From contig JACAEF010000034.1 of assembly GCA_013388985.1 (NCBI GenBank), positions 35,868 through 99,867 on the forward strand: a stretch of DNA of 64,000 nucleotides, written 5' to 3'. Below, one piece after another: positions 1 through 10,685 of this stretch. The DNA is from Rhodocyclaceae bacterium (lineage in GTDB: Bacteria > Pseudomonadota > Gammaproteobacteria > Burkholderiales > Rhodocyclaceae). The number at the start of each line of letters is the position of its first letter. Positions within the stretch are counted from its first letter, which is position 1. A model generated the notes under the pieces. That model was not told the origin of the DNA. It saw only the letters and a program-made list of their open reading frames with translations, and ran no database searches. The translations under genes were made by a program, and so were the position numbers.

Positions 1-293
1 GCGGCCTCGATACCGACTTCCTCCTGGCTTTCGCGCAAGGCCGTGTCGATGGCTGTCGCATCCCGCGTTTCGCAGCGGCCACCGGGAAAGCTCACTTGTC
101 CGGCATGATCGCGCAGATGCGCGGTGCGCTGGGTGAGCAACACGGTCAAACCACTGGCGCGGGCGACGATCGGCACCAGCACGGCTGCCGGGATGGTCTC
201 GGCCTCCGCTCGCAGTATGGCGTCCGGCAGCGCACGCCGGGCAGCCAAACGCTGACGCAGCCAGTCGGCGGACGGCGAAGGCGCTGCCGGCAT
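1..293 (-). CDS. Nudix hydrolase, CoA pyrophosphatase-like (partial)
   Basis: N-terminal 97 codons of a gene that runs off the left edge. The readable part has the Nudix box, with GGR, then RESQEEVG near the edge, preceded by GQVSFPGG, the arrangement of the NudL/CoA diphosphatase group that hydrolyses CoA to phosphopantetheine and 3',5'-ADP. The ATG lies one base after the stop of the upstream aspartic protease gene, so the two are probably co-transcribed. The CoA specificity is inferred from the motif style only. The ORF track does not list it because it is partial. Confidence 0.8.
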   Translation of the reverse strand, partial: MPAAPSPSADWLRQRLAARRALPDAILRAEAETIPAAVLVPIVARASGLTVLLTQRTAHLRDHAGQVSFPGGRCETRDATAIDTALRESQEEVGIEA

Positions 294-294
294 C

Positions 295-948
295 TCAATA
301 ACGTTGCGTGAGGCTCAGCGTCGTGCCATCGCGGCGCATTTCCATGCGGTTGAGGAAGCTCATGCCCAGCAGCACGATCGGCATGTCATGCTCATGGACG
401 GTGGCCTCGACGTCGCGCAGCGTGATGTTGCCGACCCGGACAGTGGCCAGCCGCACGCGCCAGACACGCGCCATGCCATTGGCGGTCTGTGTCATCGCCG
501 GTGTCGCGTTGGCGAGGTCGATGCGCGCGCGGCGCGCGTCGGCCGCGCCGAGCGAGACGAAGGTCGCGCCGGTATCGACGAGGAAGCGCATCGGCTCGCC
601 ATTGATACTGCCGGTGGTGAAGAAATGCCCCTGACCGTCCGCGCTCAGCACCACCGAGGGTTTTTCCGCTTGCGGCGAAGACACCACGCTCTGGCCGATC
701 TGCATGCGGCGACGCTTGCCGTCGATCTCGAACACCGCCGCGCCGGGCTCGATGGCGACGAGCTTCACGCCCTCGGGGGAGCTCGCGCCGAGCGTCAGGG
801 TCCGGCGCTGGCCACCATCGATCACCACCAGCGCCCTGTCGGCCATCAGCCCGACGAGCGCCACATCGGCCGCACCGGCGCCCAAGGGGAAAACCCCAGC
901 CAGCACCGCTATACAATACCCGCCAACACTACCGCTTCTGCTCATCAT
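295..948 (-). CDS. Retropepsin-like aspartic protease, exported
   Basis: About 217 residues. A short N-terminal hydrophobic segment ([15 protein letters not shown]) looks like a signal peptide or anchor, so the catalytic domain is probably periplasmic. The protease domain starts near residue 125 with [13 protein letters not shown], the single D-T-G active site of clan AA retropepsin-like proteins (TIGR02281 type), followed by the second hydrophobic motif VLLGMSFL. Such single-motif proteins act as dimers. The start is uncertain: in-frame ATGs lie at 963, 957, 948 and 945, and the 948 ATG overlaps the divergent ATG of the next gene. Substrate unknown. Confidence 0.75.
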   Translation of the reverse strand: MMSRSGSVGGYCIAVLAGVFPLGAGAADVALVGLMADRALVVIDGGQRRTLTLGASSPEGVKLVAIEPGAAVFEIDGKRRRMQIGQSVVSSPQAEKPSVVLSADGQGHFFTTGSINGEPMRFLVDTGATFVSLGAADARRARIDLANATPAMTQTANGMARVWRVRLATVRVGNITLRDVEATVHEHDMPIVLLGMSFLNRMEMRRDGTTLSLTQRY

Positions 949-1642
949 GAAACCCATCGCCATCTTTCGTCACAGTGCCGGGGAAGGACCCGGTTATTTT
1001 GCCACGTTCCTCGATGCGCACGGCATTCCTTGGCAGCTCTTCCGCATCGATGCGGGCGATGCGGTGCCGGCAAGCGTGGCGGAGTTTTCCGGGCTATGTT
1101 TCATGGGCGGGCCGATGAGCGTCAATGACGATCTGCCGTGGATCCCCCCGACGCTGCAAAGGGTCCGCGAGGCCGTCGCGGCGGGCATTCCGGTGATCGG
1201 CCACTGTCTCGGTGGTCAGCTGATGGCCAAGGCGCTCGGTGGCGTGATCACGAAAAACCCGGTCAAGGAGCTCGGCTGGGGAGAAGTGATCACCTGCGAT
1301 CCGGTGGCTCAAGAGTGGTTGGGCGATCTCGAAAGCTTCGCGGCGTTCCACTGGCATGGCGAGACCTTCTCGATCCCACCCGGAGCGACGCGCATTCTAA
1401 AGAGCGCCTTCTGCGAGAACCAGGCCTTCGTCCTCGGCCCGCATCTGGCCATGCAGTGCCATGTCGAGATGACGGAAGCGATGATCCGCCTGTGGAATCA
1501 GGCCTGGGCCGATGAACAGGCCGCGCCCGGCCCCTCGGTGCAAACGCCGGATGAAATGTACGAAAACATCGACGCACGCATCGCGGCGATGCGCGTCGCC
1601 GCCGACCGGCTCTACACGCGCTGGATCGCCGGCCTTGTCTGA
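947..1642 (+). CDS. Class I glutamine amidotransferase domain protein
   Basis: 231 residues forming a stand-alone class I glutamine amidotransferase domain, as in GMP-synthase-like proteins. The nucleophile elbow GHCLGGQ carries the catalytic Cys and QCHVEMTE carries the His/Glu pair, so the triad looks complete. It should release ammonia from glutamine or a gamma-glutamyl compound; no acceptor domain is present and the physiological substrate is unknown. The stop codon overlaps copy 1 of the dispersed 26-bp repeat. The start shares bases with the divergent protease start. Confidence 0.85.
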   Translation: MKPIAIFRHSAGEGPGYFATFLDAHGIPWQLFRIDAGDAVPASVAEFSGLCFMGGPMSVNDDLPWIPPTLQRVREAVAAGIPVIGHCLGGQLMAKALGGVITKNPVKELGWGEVITCDPVAQEWLGDLESFAAFHWHGETFSIPPGATRILKSAFCENQAFVLGPHLAMQCHVEMTEAMIRLWNQAWADEQAAPGPSVQTPDEMYENIDARIAAMRVAADRLYTRWIAGLV

Positions 1643-1666
1643 AAGTCGGCGCTGGCGGGACGGCAC
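1641..1666 (-). repeat. Dispersed 26-bp repeat, copy 1 (intergenic)
   Basis: Matches the consensus at every position. It begins inside the stop codon of the amidotransferase gene and ends against the left flank of a MITE-like element. One of only two copies in minus orientation. Confidence 0.95.
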
Positions 1667-1670
1667 TCAG

Positions 1671-1842
1671 AGCTTGTGAAAAATTTCGTCGCGAGCGGGC
1701 CGAGGGCAAGGCGCACGGCGCGCAGCGACCAAGACATAACAATCAGTTAGGCGCGGGAGCGACAAAGAGGGAAGGAAAGGGCCCCTCCCCCTTCCTTGCG
1801 CAACACAGCCATCGGGACGCGCAGCAGAAATTTTCACAAGTT
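1671..1842. mobile_element. MITE-like inverted-repeat element, copy A
   Basis: About 172 bp with terminal inverted repeats: AGCTTGTGAAAAATTTC on the left and the near-complement GAAATTTTCACAAGTT on the right. It is flanked by a 5-bp direct repeat CTCAG that looks like a target-site duplication; the right copy contains the yajQ stop codon. There is no coding capacity. The core (GCAAGGCGCACGGCGCGCAG and surroundings) recurs in copy B near kdsB. A non-autonomous transposable element or a structured RNA element are both possible. Confidence 0.7.
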
Positions 1843-1843
1843 C

Positions 1844-2338
1844 TCAGTCGCGGAAGTTGCCGAAGGCGAGCGGATAGTCGGTGACCGATTGCTTCACCAG
1901 CGCGATGGCGGATTGCAGATCGTCGCGCTTCGCGCCGCTCACGCGCACGGCATCGCCCTGGATCGTCGCCTGCACCTTGAGCTTGCTGTCCTTGATCAGC
2001 TTGACGATCTTCTTCGCCAGCTCTTGATCGATGCCGCTCTTGATCGTAAGAATCTGCTTCGCCTTGTTGCCGGAGACGCTCTGCACGGGCCCGATGTCGA
2101 GCCGCTTGGTGCTCTCGCGCTCCTTCTTCTCCATCTCGGGGAAAAGGATGTCCTTGATCTGGCCGAGCTGGAACTCGGAATCACCCCAGATCGTGATCAC
2201 CTTGTCCTTCTCGTTGAGCTCGGCGCGCGCCGAGGTGCCCTTGAAGTCATAGCGGTTGCCGATCTGACGGCCGGCGACATCGACGGCGTTCCTCAACGCC
2301 ACCATGTTGGCTTCGGAAGTGATGTCGAAGGAAGGCAT
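1844..2338 (-). CDS. yajQ: YajQ family nucleotide-binding protein
   Basis: 164 residues, full length for the YajQ/UPF0234 family, starting with the conserved MPSFDI. Family members have two ferredoxin-like folds; some bind c-di-GMP and act as effectors with a transcription factor, others bind RNA or nucleotides. That family knowledge supports a signalling role here but ligand binding cannot be read from the sequence. It is first in line after ppnP on the same strand, and its stop codon lies in the apparent target duplication of MITE copy A. Confidence 0.93.
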   Translation of the reverse strand: MPSFDITSEANMVALRNAVDVAGRQIGNRYDFKGTSARAELNEKDKVITIWGDSEFQLGQIKDILFPEMEKKERESTKRLDIGPVQSVSGNKAKQILTIKSGIDQELAKKIVKLIKDSKLKVQATIQGDAVRVSGAKRDDLQSAIALVKQSVTDYPLAFGNFRD

Positions 2339-2344
2339 GACGCT

Positions 2345-2656
2345 TCAACCAAAATGACAGACATAGTGATAAGGCTCGCCCGTCACTTCGATCTCGAACG
2401 ACGAATTGCCGGGCACGCGGAAGGATTCCCCCGCCGCGCAGCTCTTCCAGTCCTCACCCTTGATGCGATAGCGGCAGCAGCCGGCAACGGTTTCCATGAT
2501 TTCCGGCGCGCCGGTGTTGAAGGTGAGGGTCGAGGGCAGGATCACGCCAACGCTCTTTTTCGTGCCGTCGCCGAACAGCACGGTGTGGCTCACGCACTTG
2601 CCGTCGAAATAGACGTTGGCCTGCTTGATCACGGAGACATTGTCGAATTGGCTCAT
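2345..2656 (-). CDS. ppnP: Pyrimidine/purine nucleoside phosphorylase PpnP
   Basis: 103 residues, a small cupin of the former DUF1255 (YaiE) family. It starts [20 protein letters not shown] and ends in the family's YHYVCHFG. Family members phosphorolyse several nucleosides to base plus ribose-1-phosphate. The start was chosen at the ATG giving the conserved N-terminus; the longer track ORF is an artefact. It sits directly downstream of the DUF2788 gene and upstream of yajQ, probably in one transcript. Confidence 0.93.
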   Translation of the reverse strand: MSQFDNVSVIKQANVYFDGKCVSHTVLFGDGTKKSVGVILPSTLTFNTGAPEIMETVAGCCRYRIKGEDWKSCAAGESFRVPGNSSFEIEVTGEPYHYVCHFG

Positions 2657-2657
2657 T

Positions 2658-2879
2658 TCAGATTCCCCACATTTTCTGGATGATGCTCTTGGCGACGAAA
2701 CCGAGCATGCCGAAGGCGAGCACGAAGAACAGCACGAAGGTGCCGAGCTTGCCGGCCTTCGAACGCCATGCCAGCTCGCCGATGATGAACAGCATATAGA
2801 GCATGAAGGCGCCGAGTCCGAAAGTAACGCCGAATTCAGCGATCTGGGATTCGGTGAAGCCGAAGACCGTCGCTTCCAT
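2658..2879 (-). CDS. DUF2788 small membrane protein
   Basis: 73 residues with two predicted membrane helices ([19 protein letters not shown] and [19 protein letters not shown]). It resembles the DUF2788 family found mainly in betaproteobacteria. No catalytic motif is visible and function is unknown. The ORF ends one base before the ppnP start and lies 15 bp after argG. Confidence 0.75.
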   Translation of the reverse strand: MEATVFGFTESQIAEFGVTFGLGAFMLYMLFIIGELAWRSKAGKLGTFVLFFVLAFGMLGFVAKSIIQKMWGI

Positions 2880-2894
2880 GCCCGCACGCGTGGC

Positions 2895-4178
<1,284 letters not shown>

Positions 4179-4183
4179 GATAT

Positions 4184-5107
4184 TCATTCCTTGACCATGC
4201 CCAACACAAGATATTCCAGCAGAGCCTTCTGGGCGTGGAGCCGATTTTCTGCTTCATCCCAGACCACGCTCTGCGGCCCGTCGATCACCTCGGCGGTGAC
4301 CTCTTCGCCACGATGCGCCGGCAGACAGTGCATGAAGACGGCGTCGGGCTTGGCCGCCCGCATCATCTCGGCATCGACCTGCCAGTCCTTGAATGCCTTC
4401 ATGCGCGCATCAGCTTCCGCCTCGAAGCCCATCGAGGTCCACACGTCGGTGGTGACGAGGTCAGCCCCCCGCGCCGCGTCCATCGGATCGGCAAACTGCT
4501 CGAAGTGGCCGGTGCCATGGAGGCCGGCACGTTCGGGTTCGACCTCGTAACCGGGCGGCGTCGAGACATGAACGTTGAAGTCGAGCACCTCGGCGGCTTG
4601 CAGCCAGGTATTGCACATGTTGTTCGAGTCGCCGATCCAGGCCACCGTCTTGCCCTGGATGCAGCCGCGCTGCTCGATGTAGGTGTAGATGTCGGCGAGG
4701 ATCTGGCAGGGGTGGTATTCGTTGGTCAGCCCGTTGATCACCGGCACGCGCGAATGGCGCGCGAAGCGCTCGATGATCTCCTGCTCGAAGGTGCGGATCA
4801 TCACCACGTCGCTCATGCGCGAAATCACTTCGGCGGCATCTTCCACCGGCTCGCCGCGGCCGAGCTGCGAGTCGCGCGTATTGAGGTAGATCGCCGAGCC
4901 GCCGAGCTGCTGCATGCCCGCCTCGAACGACAGGCGCGTGCGCGTACTGGCCTTCTCGAAGATCATCACCAGCGTGCGGTCTGCCAGCGGCCAGTATTTC
5001 TGATAGGACTTGAAGCGCTGCTTGATGATGCGCGTGCGTTCGAACAGATACTCGAACTCGGCGCGGTCGAAATCCTTGAACTGCAGAAAGTGTTTCGGGG
5101 TGACCAT
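4184..5107 (-). CDS. argF: Ornithine carbamoyltransferase
   Basis: 307 residues. It makes citrulline from ornithine and carbamoyl phosphate. The carbamoyl-phosphate motif STRTR ([13 protein letters not shown]), the HPCQILAD motif and the catalytic HCLPAHRG are all present, and length is normal for the anabolic enzyme. It lies between argD and argG, with a GAGGTG ribosome binding site reaching into the argD stop region. Confidence 0.97.
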   Translation of the reverse strand: MVTPKHFLQFKDFDRAEFEYLFERTRIIKQRFKSYQKYWPLADRTLVMIFEKASTRTRLSFEAGMQQLGGSAIYLNTRDSQLGRGEPVEDAAEVISRMSDVVMIRTFEQEIIERFARHSRVPVINGLTNEYHPCQILADIYTYIEQRGCIQGKTVAWIGDSNNMCNTWLQAAEVLDFNVHVSTPPGYEVEPERAGLHGTGHFEQFADPMDAARGADLVTTDVWTSMGFEAEADARMKAFKDWQVDAEMMRAAKPDAVFMHCLPAHRGEEVTAEVIDGPQSVVWDEAENRLHAQKALLEYLVLGMVKE

Positions 5108-5116
5108 CGCACCACC

Positions 5117-6289
5117 TCAGCCGGCCAGGAAATGCCGCACCACCACGACGAGCTTGTCGACCAGCTCGTCGGCTTCCGCATCGCTCATCACCAGCGGCGG
5201 TAGCAGACGGATCACCCGTTCGGCGGTGACATTGATCAGGATGCCGGCTTCCAGCCCGGCGGCGACCAGGGCCGCGCAGGGGCGGTCGAGCTCGATGCCG
5301 AGCATCAGGCCCTTGCCGCGGATGGCGACGACGCCGCCGACACCGGCCAAGCCTGCGGCGAGACGCTCGCGCATCCGCTCGCCCAGGACGCTGGCGCGCG
5401 CCGGCAGATCCTCGTCTTCGAGCACCGTCAGCGTCGTCAGCGCGGCAACGCAAGCGAGCGGATTGCCACCGAACGTGGAGCCGTGGTTGCCCGGCTTGAA
5501 CACGCCGTTCGCCCGCCCGGCGGTCAGGCACGCCCCGACGGGCACGCCGGAGCCCAAGCCCTTCGCCAGGGTCATCACGTCGGGCAGGATGCCGGCATGC
5601 TGGTAGGCGAACCATTTGCCGGTGCGGCCGATGCCGCATTGCACCTCGTCGAGCATCAAGAGCCAGCCTTGCGCGTCGCAGATGCGGCGCAGGCCGCGCA
5701 GGTATTCGTCGTGGCAAACGTTGATGCCCCCCTCGCCCTGCACCGGCTCGAACAGCACGGCGACGACGTGGTGGTTGTTCGCCGCCACCTGCTCGATCGC
5801 CGCCAGATCGTCGAAAGGCACGCGCACGAAGCCCGGCACCAGCGGCTCGAAACCCGCCTGCACCTTGCGGTTGCCGGTGGCCGACAGGGTCGCCAGCGTG
5901 CGGCCGTGGAAGGACTGCTCCATGACGATGATCGCCGGCTGCTCGATGCCTTTCTGGTGGCCATACAGCCGTGCCAGCTTGATCGCCGCCTCGTTCGCCT
6001 CGCAACCGGAATTGCAGAAGAAGGCTTCGTCCATGCCGGAAAGCCGCGCCAGGCGTTCGGCCAGCCGTTCCTGCTCGATCACCCGATACAGGTTCGAGAC
6101 ATGGATCAGACGATGCACCTGCCGTTCGAGCGCCGCCGTGAGAAGCGGGTGATTGTGGCCGAGCGTATTGACGGCGATGCCGGCGATGCCATCCAGATAG
6201 CTGCGGCCGTGCTCGTCGAAGAGGCGGCAGCCTTCGCCATGCGTGAAGGCCACGGGCTGCCGGGCATAGTTGTTCATCAGGTGCGACAT
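5117..6289 (-). CDS. argD: Acetylornithine aminotransferase
   Basis: 390 residues. A class-III PLP aminotransferase that converts N-acetylglutamate semialdehyde to N-acetylornithine. LMLDEVQCGIGRTGKWFAYQ and the PLP lysine in MTLAKGLGSGVPVGA are seen. The start MSHLMNNYARQP is chosen because GGAG sits 6 nt upstream; the ORF is open 26 codons further. Location at the head of the argD-argF-argG cluster supports the acetylornithine role over other class-III enzymes. Confidence 0.94.
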   Translation of the reverse strand: MSHLMNNYARQPVAFTHGEGCRLFDEHGRSYLDGIAGIAVNTLGHNHPLLTAALERQVHRLIHVSNLYRVIEQERLAERLARLSGMDEAFFCNSGCEANEAAIKLARLYGHQKGIEQPAIIVMEQSFHGRTLATLSATGNRKVQAGFEPLVPGFVRVPFDDLAAIEQVAANNHHVVAVLFEPVQGEGGINVCHDEYLRGLRRICDAQGWLLMLDEVQCGIGRTGKWFAYQHAGILPDVMTLAKGLGSGVPVGACLTAGRANGVFKPGNHGSTFGGNPLACVAALTTLTVLEDEDLPARASVLGERMRERLAAGLAGVGGVVAIRGKGLMLGIELDRPCAALVAAGLEAGILINVTAERVIRLLPPLVMSDAEADELVDKLVVVVRHFLAG

Positions 6290-6328
6290 GATCCGCTCCG
6301 CGGTAGCAAACAGGGAAACGTCATCCGC

Positions 6329-6359
6329 AAAAAGCGACGGCGGCCCGTGCGGCCGCCGT
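6329..6359 (-). terminator. GC-rich hairpin upstream of argD
   Basis: A nine-base perfect stem (ACGGCGGCC with GGCCGCCGT) and five-base loop, followed on the minus strand by CGCTTTTT. It is the third hairpin between rpsT and argD, so it may be a back-up terminator or lie in the argD leader. Confidence 0.45.
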
Positions 6360-6391
6360 GCTTTCATGCTGCGGAAAATCGATCATAAGTG

Positions 6392-6414
6392 AAAAACGGC
6401 GGGCTGTGTAGCCC
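6392..6414 (-). terminator. Second rho-independent terminator after rpsT
   Basis: Stem GGGCT/AGCCC with a four-base loop, then GCCG and five T on the minus strand. Confidence 0.55.
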
Positions 6415-6433
6415 AGCCTTTCGATCCGCCCAT

Positions 6434-6471
6434 AAAAAAACGCGCAGGCGCTCTCTTGCAGCCCACGCGTT
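6434..6471 (-). terminator. Rho-independent terminator of rpsT
   Basis: AACGCG pairs with CGCGTT around an imperfect GC-rich inner helix, followed on the minus strand by seven T. It lies about 20 bp after the rpsT stop. Confidence 0.7.
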
Positions 6472-6491
6472 TCGTTGCGTCGCGCGCCCGT

Positions 6492-6752
6492 TCAGAGCGC
6501 CTTGATCGCGGCGGACAGACGGCTCTTGTGGCGCGCGGCGGCGTTCTTGTGGATGATCTTCTTGTCGGCGATCGAATCGATGATGCTCTGCGATTCCTTG
6601 AAGATCGCCTGGGCGGCCGCCTTGTCGCCGGCGGCAACGGCTTTGCGCACTTTCTTGATCGCGGTGCGCAGCCGGGAACGCAGGCTCATGTTGTGGGCGC
6701 GGCGCTTGATTGCCTGAAGGGCGCGTTTGCGGGCTTGTGCGGTATTGGCCAT
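6492..6752 (-). CDS. rpsT: 30S ribosomal protein S20
   Basis: 86 residues, very basic, starting [18 protein letters not shown] as is typical of bacterial S20, which binds 16S rRNA in the small subunit. It is a single-gene unit followed by tandem terminators and divergent from murJ. Confidence 0.98.
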   Translation of the reverse strand: MANTAQARKRALQAIKRRAHNMSLRSRLRTAIKKVRKAVAAGDKAAAQAIFKESQSIIDSIADKKIIHKNAAARHKSRLSAAIKAL

Positions 6753-6847
6753 GAAACGTTGCTCGATGGGTGATCGGAAAGGCGCGGATTATAGGGGCAG
6801 GCGCGCGCCAATGCAAGATGCTGTTGCGAACCTGTAACATCCGCCCC

Positions 6848-8386
6848 ATGAACCTGCTACGCACCCTCGCGACTGTCAGCAGCCTGACGCTGCTGTCGCG
6901 CATTCTCGGCTTCGTGCGGGATTTCGTGATCGCACGCGCCTTCGGCGCCGGGATGTTCACCGACGCCTTTTTCGTCGCCTTCCGCCTGCCCAACCTGCTG
7001 CGCCGCCTGTTCGCCGAGGGCGCCTTCTCGCAGGCCTTCGTGCCGATGCTCGCGGAATACCGGTTGCGGCGGAATGCGCAAGAGACCAAGACCCTGGTCG
7101 ATCGTGTCGCCACCGCGCTGTTCCTCGCCGTCGCGCTCGTCACGTTGCTGGGCATCCTCGGTGCTCCGCTCCTGATCCTCGTTTCCGCGCCCGGTTTCGC
7201 CGCCGATGGCGAGAAATTCGCGCTCACCGTGACGCTCACGCGCATCACGTTCCCTTACATCCTGTTCATGGCGCTGGTCGCGCTTTCCGCCGGCATTCTC
7301 AATACCTGGAGCCGCTTCGCGCTGCCCGCCTTCACGCCGGTGCTGCTGAATCTGTCTTTCATCGGCATGGCGCTGTTTGCCGCTCAATGGTTCGACCCGC
7401 CCGTGGTGGCGCTGGCTTGGGCGGTGTTTCTGGGAGGTATCCTGCAGCTGGTACTCCAGCTGCCCGCGCTGAAAAACATCGGCATGCTGCCGCGTTTCGA
7501 TTTCGCCCCCGCCGACCCCGGCCTGCGTCGCATCCTGAAACTGATGGGGCCCGCCGTGCTCGGCGTCTCCGTGGCGCAGATCTCCCTGCTGATCAACACG
7601 ATCTTCGCTTCGTTCCTCACCTCCGGCAGCGTTTCCTGGCTGTATTACGCCGACCGGCTGATGGAATTCCCTGCCGGGCTGCTCGGCGCGGCGCTGGGCA
7701 CGATCCTGCTGCCGAGCCTGTCCAAGGCGCACAGCGGCGGCAAGCCGGAGACCTTCTCGGCCCTGCTCGACTGGGGATTGCGCCTGACTTTCCTGCTCAC
7801 GCTGCCTGCCGCGCTCGCCCTGGCGATGCTGGCCGTGCCGCTGCTCGCCACACTGTTCCAGCACGGCGCCTTCACCGCCGCCGACGTGCTGCAGACCCGC
7901 CAGGCGCTCGTCGCCTACAGCATCGGACTGACCGGGCTGATCCTCGTCAAGGTGCTCGCGCCGGGCTTCTATGCGCAGCAGAACATCCGCACGCCAGTAA
8001 AGATCGCGTTGCTCACCTTGCTCGCGACGCAGGCGATGAACCTCGCTTTCATCGTGCCCTTCAAGCATGCCGGCCTGGCGCTGGCGATTGGCTTGGCCTC
8101 CTGCCTCAACGCCTGGCTGCTGTTCCGCGGACTCCGCCAGCGCGGAATTTATCAACCTCGACCCGGCTGGATGGAATTCGGACTGAAGATCGCGCTCGCG
8201 CTGCTGGTGCTCGCCGCCGTCCTGTGGTTCGGCATCGGAGAGGAAACTGCTTGGCTCACTGCGCCGACCTGGACGCGCATCGCTCACCTGTCGGCCCTGG
8301 TGGCTGCCGGCGCCGCTGCCTATTTCGCCACGCTCTGGCTGCTGGGGTTCCGGCTGCAGGATTTCCGCCGCCGCTCGGAACAGTGA
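6848..8386 (+). CDS. murJ: Lipid II flippase MurJ
   Basis: 512 residues, about 14 hydrophobic helices, MOP superfamily. It moves lipid II across the inner membrane for peptidoglycan synthesis. The N-terminal signature [22 protein letters not shown] and [21 protein letters not shown] are classic MurJ/MviN. The ATG at [12 protein letters not shown] is chosen over the upstream in-frame ATG of the track ORF because it gives the family N-terminus. It is divergent from rpsT, a common arrangement, and copy 2 of the 26-bp repeat starts four bases after its stop. Confidence 0.97.
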   Translation: MNLLRTLATVSSLTLLSRILGFVRDFVIARAFGAGMFTDAFFVAFRLPNLLRRLFAEGAFSQAFVPMLAEYRLRRNAQETKTLVDRVATALFLAVALVTLLGILGAPLLILVSAPGFAADGEKFALTVTLTRITFPYILFMALVALSAGILNTWSRFALPAFTPVLLNLSFIGMALFAAQWFDPPVVALAWAVFLGGILQLVLQLPALKNIGMLPRFDFAPADPGLRRILKLMGPAVLGVSVAQISLLINTIFASFLTSGSVSWLYYADRLMEFPAGLLGAALGTILLPSLSKAHSGGKPETFSALLDWGLRLTFLLTLPAALALAMLAVPLLATLFQHGAFTAADVLQTRQALVAYSIGLTGLILVKVLAPGFYAQQNIRTPVKIALLTLLATQAMNLAFIVPFKHAGLALAIGLASCLNAWLLFRGLRQRGIYQPRPGWMEFGLKIALALLVLAAVLWFGIGEETAWLTAPTWTRIAHLSALVAAGAAAYFATLWLLGFRLQDFRRRSEQ

Positions 8387-8389
8387 CGG

Positions 8390-8414
8390 GTGCCGTCCCG
8401 CCAGCGCCGACTTT
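8390..8414 (+). repeat. Dispersed 26-bp repeat, copy 2 (intergenic)
   Basis: The first 25 bases match the consensus; the last C is A. It lies between the convergent ends of murJ and hppA, just before the hppA terminator. Confidence 0.93.
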
Positions 8415-8437
8415 ACACATACCCTCTCCAAATGAAA

Positions 8438-8465
8438 CGGGCAGTCCCGTCGCCGGAACTGCCCG
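8438..8465 (-). terminator. Terminator hairpin of hppA
   Basis: CGGGCAGT pairs perfectly with ACTGCCCG; on the minus strand it is followed by TTTCATTTGG. It lies about 25 bp after the hppA stop. Confidence 0.6.
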
Positions 8466-8489
8466 CGTGCATGCACCGCTCGATGCCGA

Positions 8490-10595
8490 TCAGGCGATCA
8501 GCGGCACGATCAAGAGCGCGACGATGTTGATGATCTTGATCAACGGGTTCACCGCCGGGCCGGCCGTGTCCTTGTAGGGGTCGCCCACGGTGTCGCCGGT
8601 CACCGCCGCCTTGTGCGCATCCGACCCCTTGCCGCCGTAGTTGCCTTCCTCGATGTATTTCTTGGCGTTGTCCCACGCGCCGCCGCCGGTGGTCATCGAG
8701 ATCGCGACGAAGAGACCCGTGACGATCGTGCCGAGCAGCACGCCGCCGAGCGCGCGCACGCCGGCGCTGACGCCGCCGATTGCCGGCATCAGGAAGTTCA
8801 TGCCGATCGCCACCGCCAGCGGGACGACCACGGGCAGCAGCGAGGGGATCATCATTTCCTTGATCGCCGCCTTGGTCAGCATGTCGACGCAGGTGCCGTA
8901 TTCCGGCTTGGCCTTGCCTTCCATGATGCCCTTGATCTCGCGGAACTGGCGCCGCACTTCGACGACCACGGAGCCGGCCGCGCGGCCCACCGCTTCCATG
9001 CCCATCGCGGCGAACAGGTAAGGCACCATGCCGCCGACGAACAGGCCGATGATGACGGCCGGATCGGAGAGGTCGAAGAGGAATTTCACGCCCGGCTTGA
9101 AGGCTTCCAGCGCGTGCGTGAAGTCGGCGAACAGCACCAGCGCGGCCAGGCCCGCCGAACCGATCGCATAGCCCTTGGTCACCGCCTTGGTGGTGTTGCC
9201 GACCGCGTCGAGCGGATCGGTGACGCCACGCACGGAATCCGGCAGCTCGGCCATTTCGGCGATGCCGCCGGCGTTGTCGGTGATCGGACCATAGGCGTCG
9301 AGGGCGACGATGATGCCGGCCATCGACAGCATCGAGGTCGCGGCAATCGCGATGCCGTAGAGGCCGCCGAGCGTATAGGCCGCCCAGATCGAGCCGCACA
9401 CGGCGAGCACCGGCCAGGCCGTCGCCTTCATCGACACGCCGATGCCGGCGATGACGTTGGTGCCGTGGCCCGTGGTCGAGGCCTGCGCGATGTGACGCAC
9501 CGGCGCGAACTCGGTCGCGGTGTAGTACTCGGTGATGTAGACCATCAGGCCGGTGAGCACCAGGCCGATCACCGCAGCGCCGTAGAGGCGCATCTGCGAG
9601 CCGCCGGAAATGCCCAGCACCTGGTCGAGCAGGTGGTCATCGACCACCCAGCCGGTCAGCGGATAGAACGCCACCAATGCCAGCAGGCCGGCGACGATCA
9701 GCCCCTTGTAGAGCGCGCTCATGATCTTCTGGCCGGGCGAGGCCTTGACGAAGAAGGCGCCGAGGATCGAGGCGATGATCGCGAAGCCGCCGAGGACGAG
9801 CGGATAGAGCACCGCCGAGTTAGCCATCGCGTCACCGCCGGCCTTGAACAGCAGGGCGCCGAGCAGCATCGTCGCGACGGTCGTCACCGCATAGGTCTCG
9901 AACAGGTCGGCCGCCATGCCGGCGCAGTCGCCGACGTTGTCACCGACGTTGTCGGCGATCACTGCGGGGTTGCGCGGGTCGTCTTCCGGAATGCCAGCCT
10001 CGACCTTGCCGACCAGGTCGGCGCCGACGTCGGCGCCCTTGGTGAAGATGCCGCCGCCCAGACGCGCGAAGATCGAGATCAGCGAGGAGCCGAAGCCCAA
10101 GCCCACCAGCGGATGCAGGATGTGATCGAGGCTCTGGTCGCCCTGGGTCGCCTTCAGGTAGGCATAGAAGCCGGCGACACCGAGCAGGCCGAGACCGACC
10201 ACCAGCATGCCGGTGATCGCACCGCCGCGGAAAGCGACGTTGAGCGCTTCGTTCAGGCCCTTGCTCGCCGCTTCTGCCGTGCGCACGTTGGCACGCACCG
10301 ACACGTTCATGCCGATGAAACCGGCCGCGCCGGAGAGCACCGCACCGAGCACGAAACCGACGGCGGTGGCTACGCCGAGCGAGAAGGCGATCACCACGGC
10401 GAGCACGACGCCCACCATCGCGATCGTCGTGTATTGGCGCTTGAGATAGGCTTGCGCTCCCTCCTGCACAGCCGCCGAGATCGCGCGCATCCGATCGTTG
10501 CCGGTCGGTTGGGCGAGAATCCATTGCGCCGAGATCCAGCCATACACAATCGCACCGATTGCACAGGCCAGGGCAAAAATCAGACCTGAAGACAT
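8490..10595 (-). CDS. hppA: Membrane proton-translocating pyrophosphatase
   Basis: 701 residues with about 16 membrane helices. It hydrolyses cytosolic PPi and pumps protons outward. The catalytic loop [21 protein letters not shown] and the [19 protein letters not shown] motif are present. In [16 protein letters not shown] a lysine follows GNTT, the mark of the K+-independent H+-pumping type; K+-dependent enzymes have alanine there. It lies downstream of pfp, which uses PPi. A 14-bp palindrome sits just upstream of its GGGGGG-type ribosome binding site. Confidence 0.96.
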   Translation of the reverse strand: MSSGLIFALACAIGAIVYGWISAQWILAQPTGNDRMRAISAAVQEGAQAYLKRQYTTIAMVGVVLAVVIAFSLGVATAVGFVLGAVLSGAAGFIGMNVSVRANVRTAEAASKGLNEALNVAFRGGAITGMLVVGLGLLGVAGFYAYLKATQGDQSLDHILHPLVGLGFGSSLISIFARLGGGIFTKGADVGADLVGKVEAGIPEDDPRNPAVIADNVGDNVGDCAGMAADLFETYAVTTVATMLLGALLFKAGGDAMANSAVLYPLVLGGFAIIASILGAFFVKASPGQKIMSALYKGLIVAGLLALVAFYPLTGWVVDDHLLDQVLGISGGSQMRLYGAAVIGLVLTGLMVYITEYYTATEFAPVRHIAQASTTGHGTNVIAGIGVSMKATAWPVLAVCGSIWAAYTLGGLYGIAIAATSMLSMAGIIVALDAYGPITDNAGGIAEMAELPDSVRGVTDPLDAVGNTTKAVTKGYAIGSAGLAALVLFADFTHALEAFKPGVKFLFDLSDPAVIIGLFVGGMVPYLFAAMGMEAVGRAAGSVVVEVRRQFREIKGIMEGKAKPEYGTCVDMLTKAAIKEMMIPSLLPVVVPLAVAIGMNFLMPAIGGVSAGVRALGGVLLGTIVTGLFVAISMTTGGGAWDNAKKYIEEGNYGGKGSDAHKAAVTGDTVGDPYKDTAGPAVNPLIKIINIVALLIVPLIA

Positions 10596-10604
10596 ACACC
10601 CCCC

Positions 10605-10618
10605 TTTTTGTACAAAAA
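10605..10618. promoter_or_regulatory. Palindrome in the hppA leader
   Basis: Perfect palindrome TTTTTGTACAAAAA, unusually AT-rich for its surroundings, ending about 10 bp from the hppA start codon. It could be a regulator site; no assigned factor. Confidence 0.4.
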
Positions 10619-10635
10619 CACCCTACAGCGATCAC

Positions 10636-10671
10636 GAAAGCCGCCGCAACCCGAAAGCAGCGGCGGCTTTC
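10636..10671 (-). terminator. Hairpin after pfp
   Basis: A 12-base perfect stem (GAAAGCCGCCGC with GCGGCGGCTTTC) and 12-base loop between pfp and hppA. There is no long T run, so partial termination or mRNA stabilisation are both possible. Confidence 0.55.
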
Positions 10672-10685
10672 ACCGATTTACCCTC

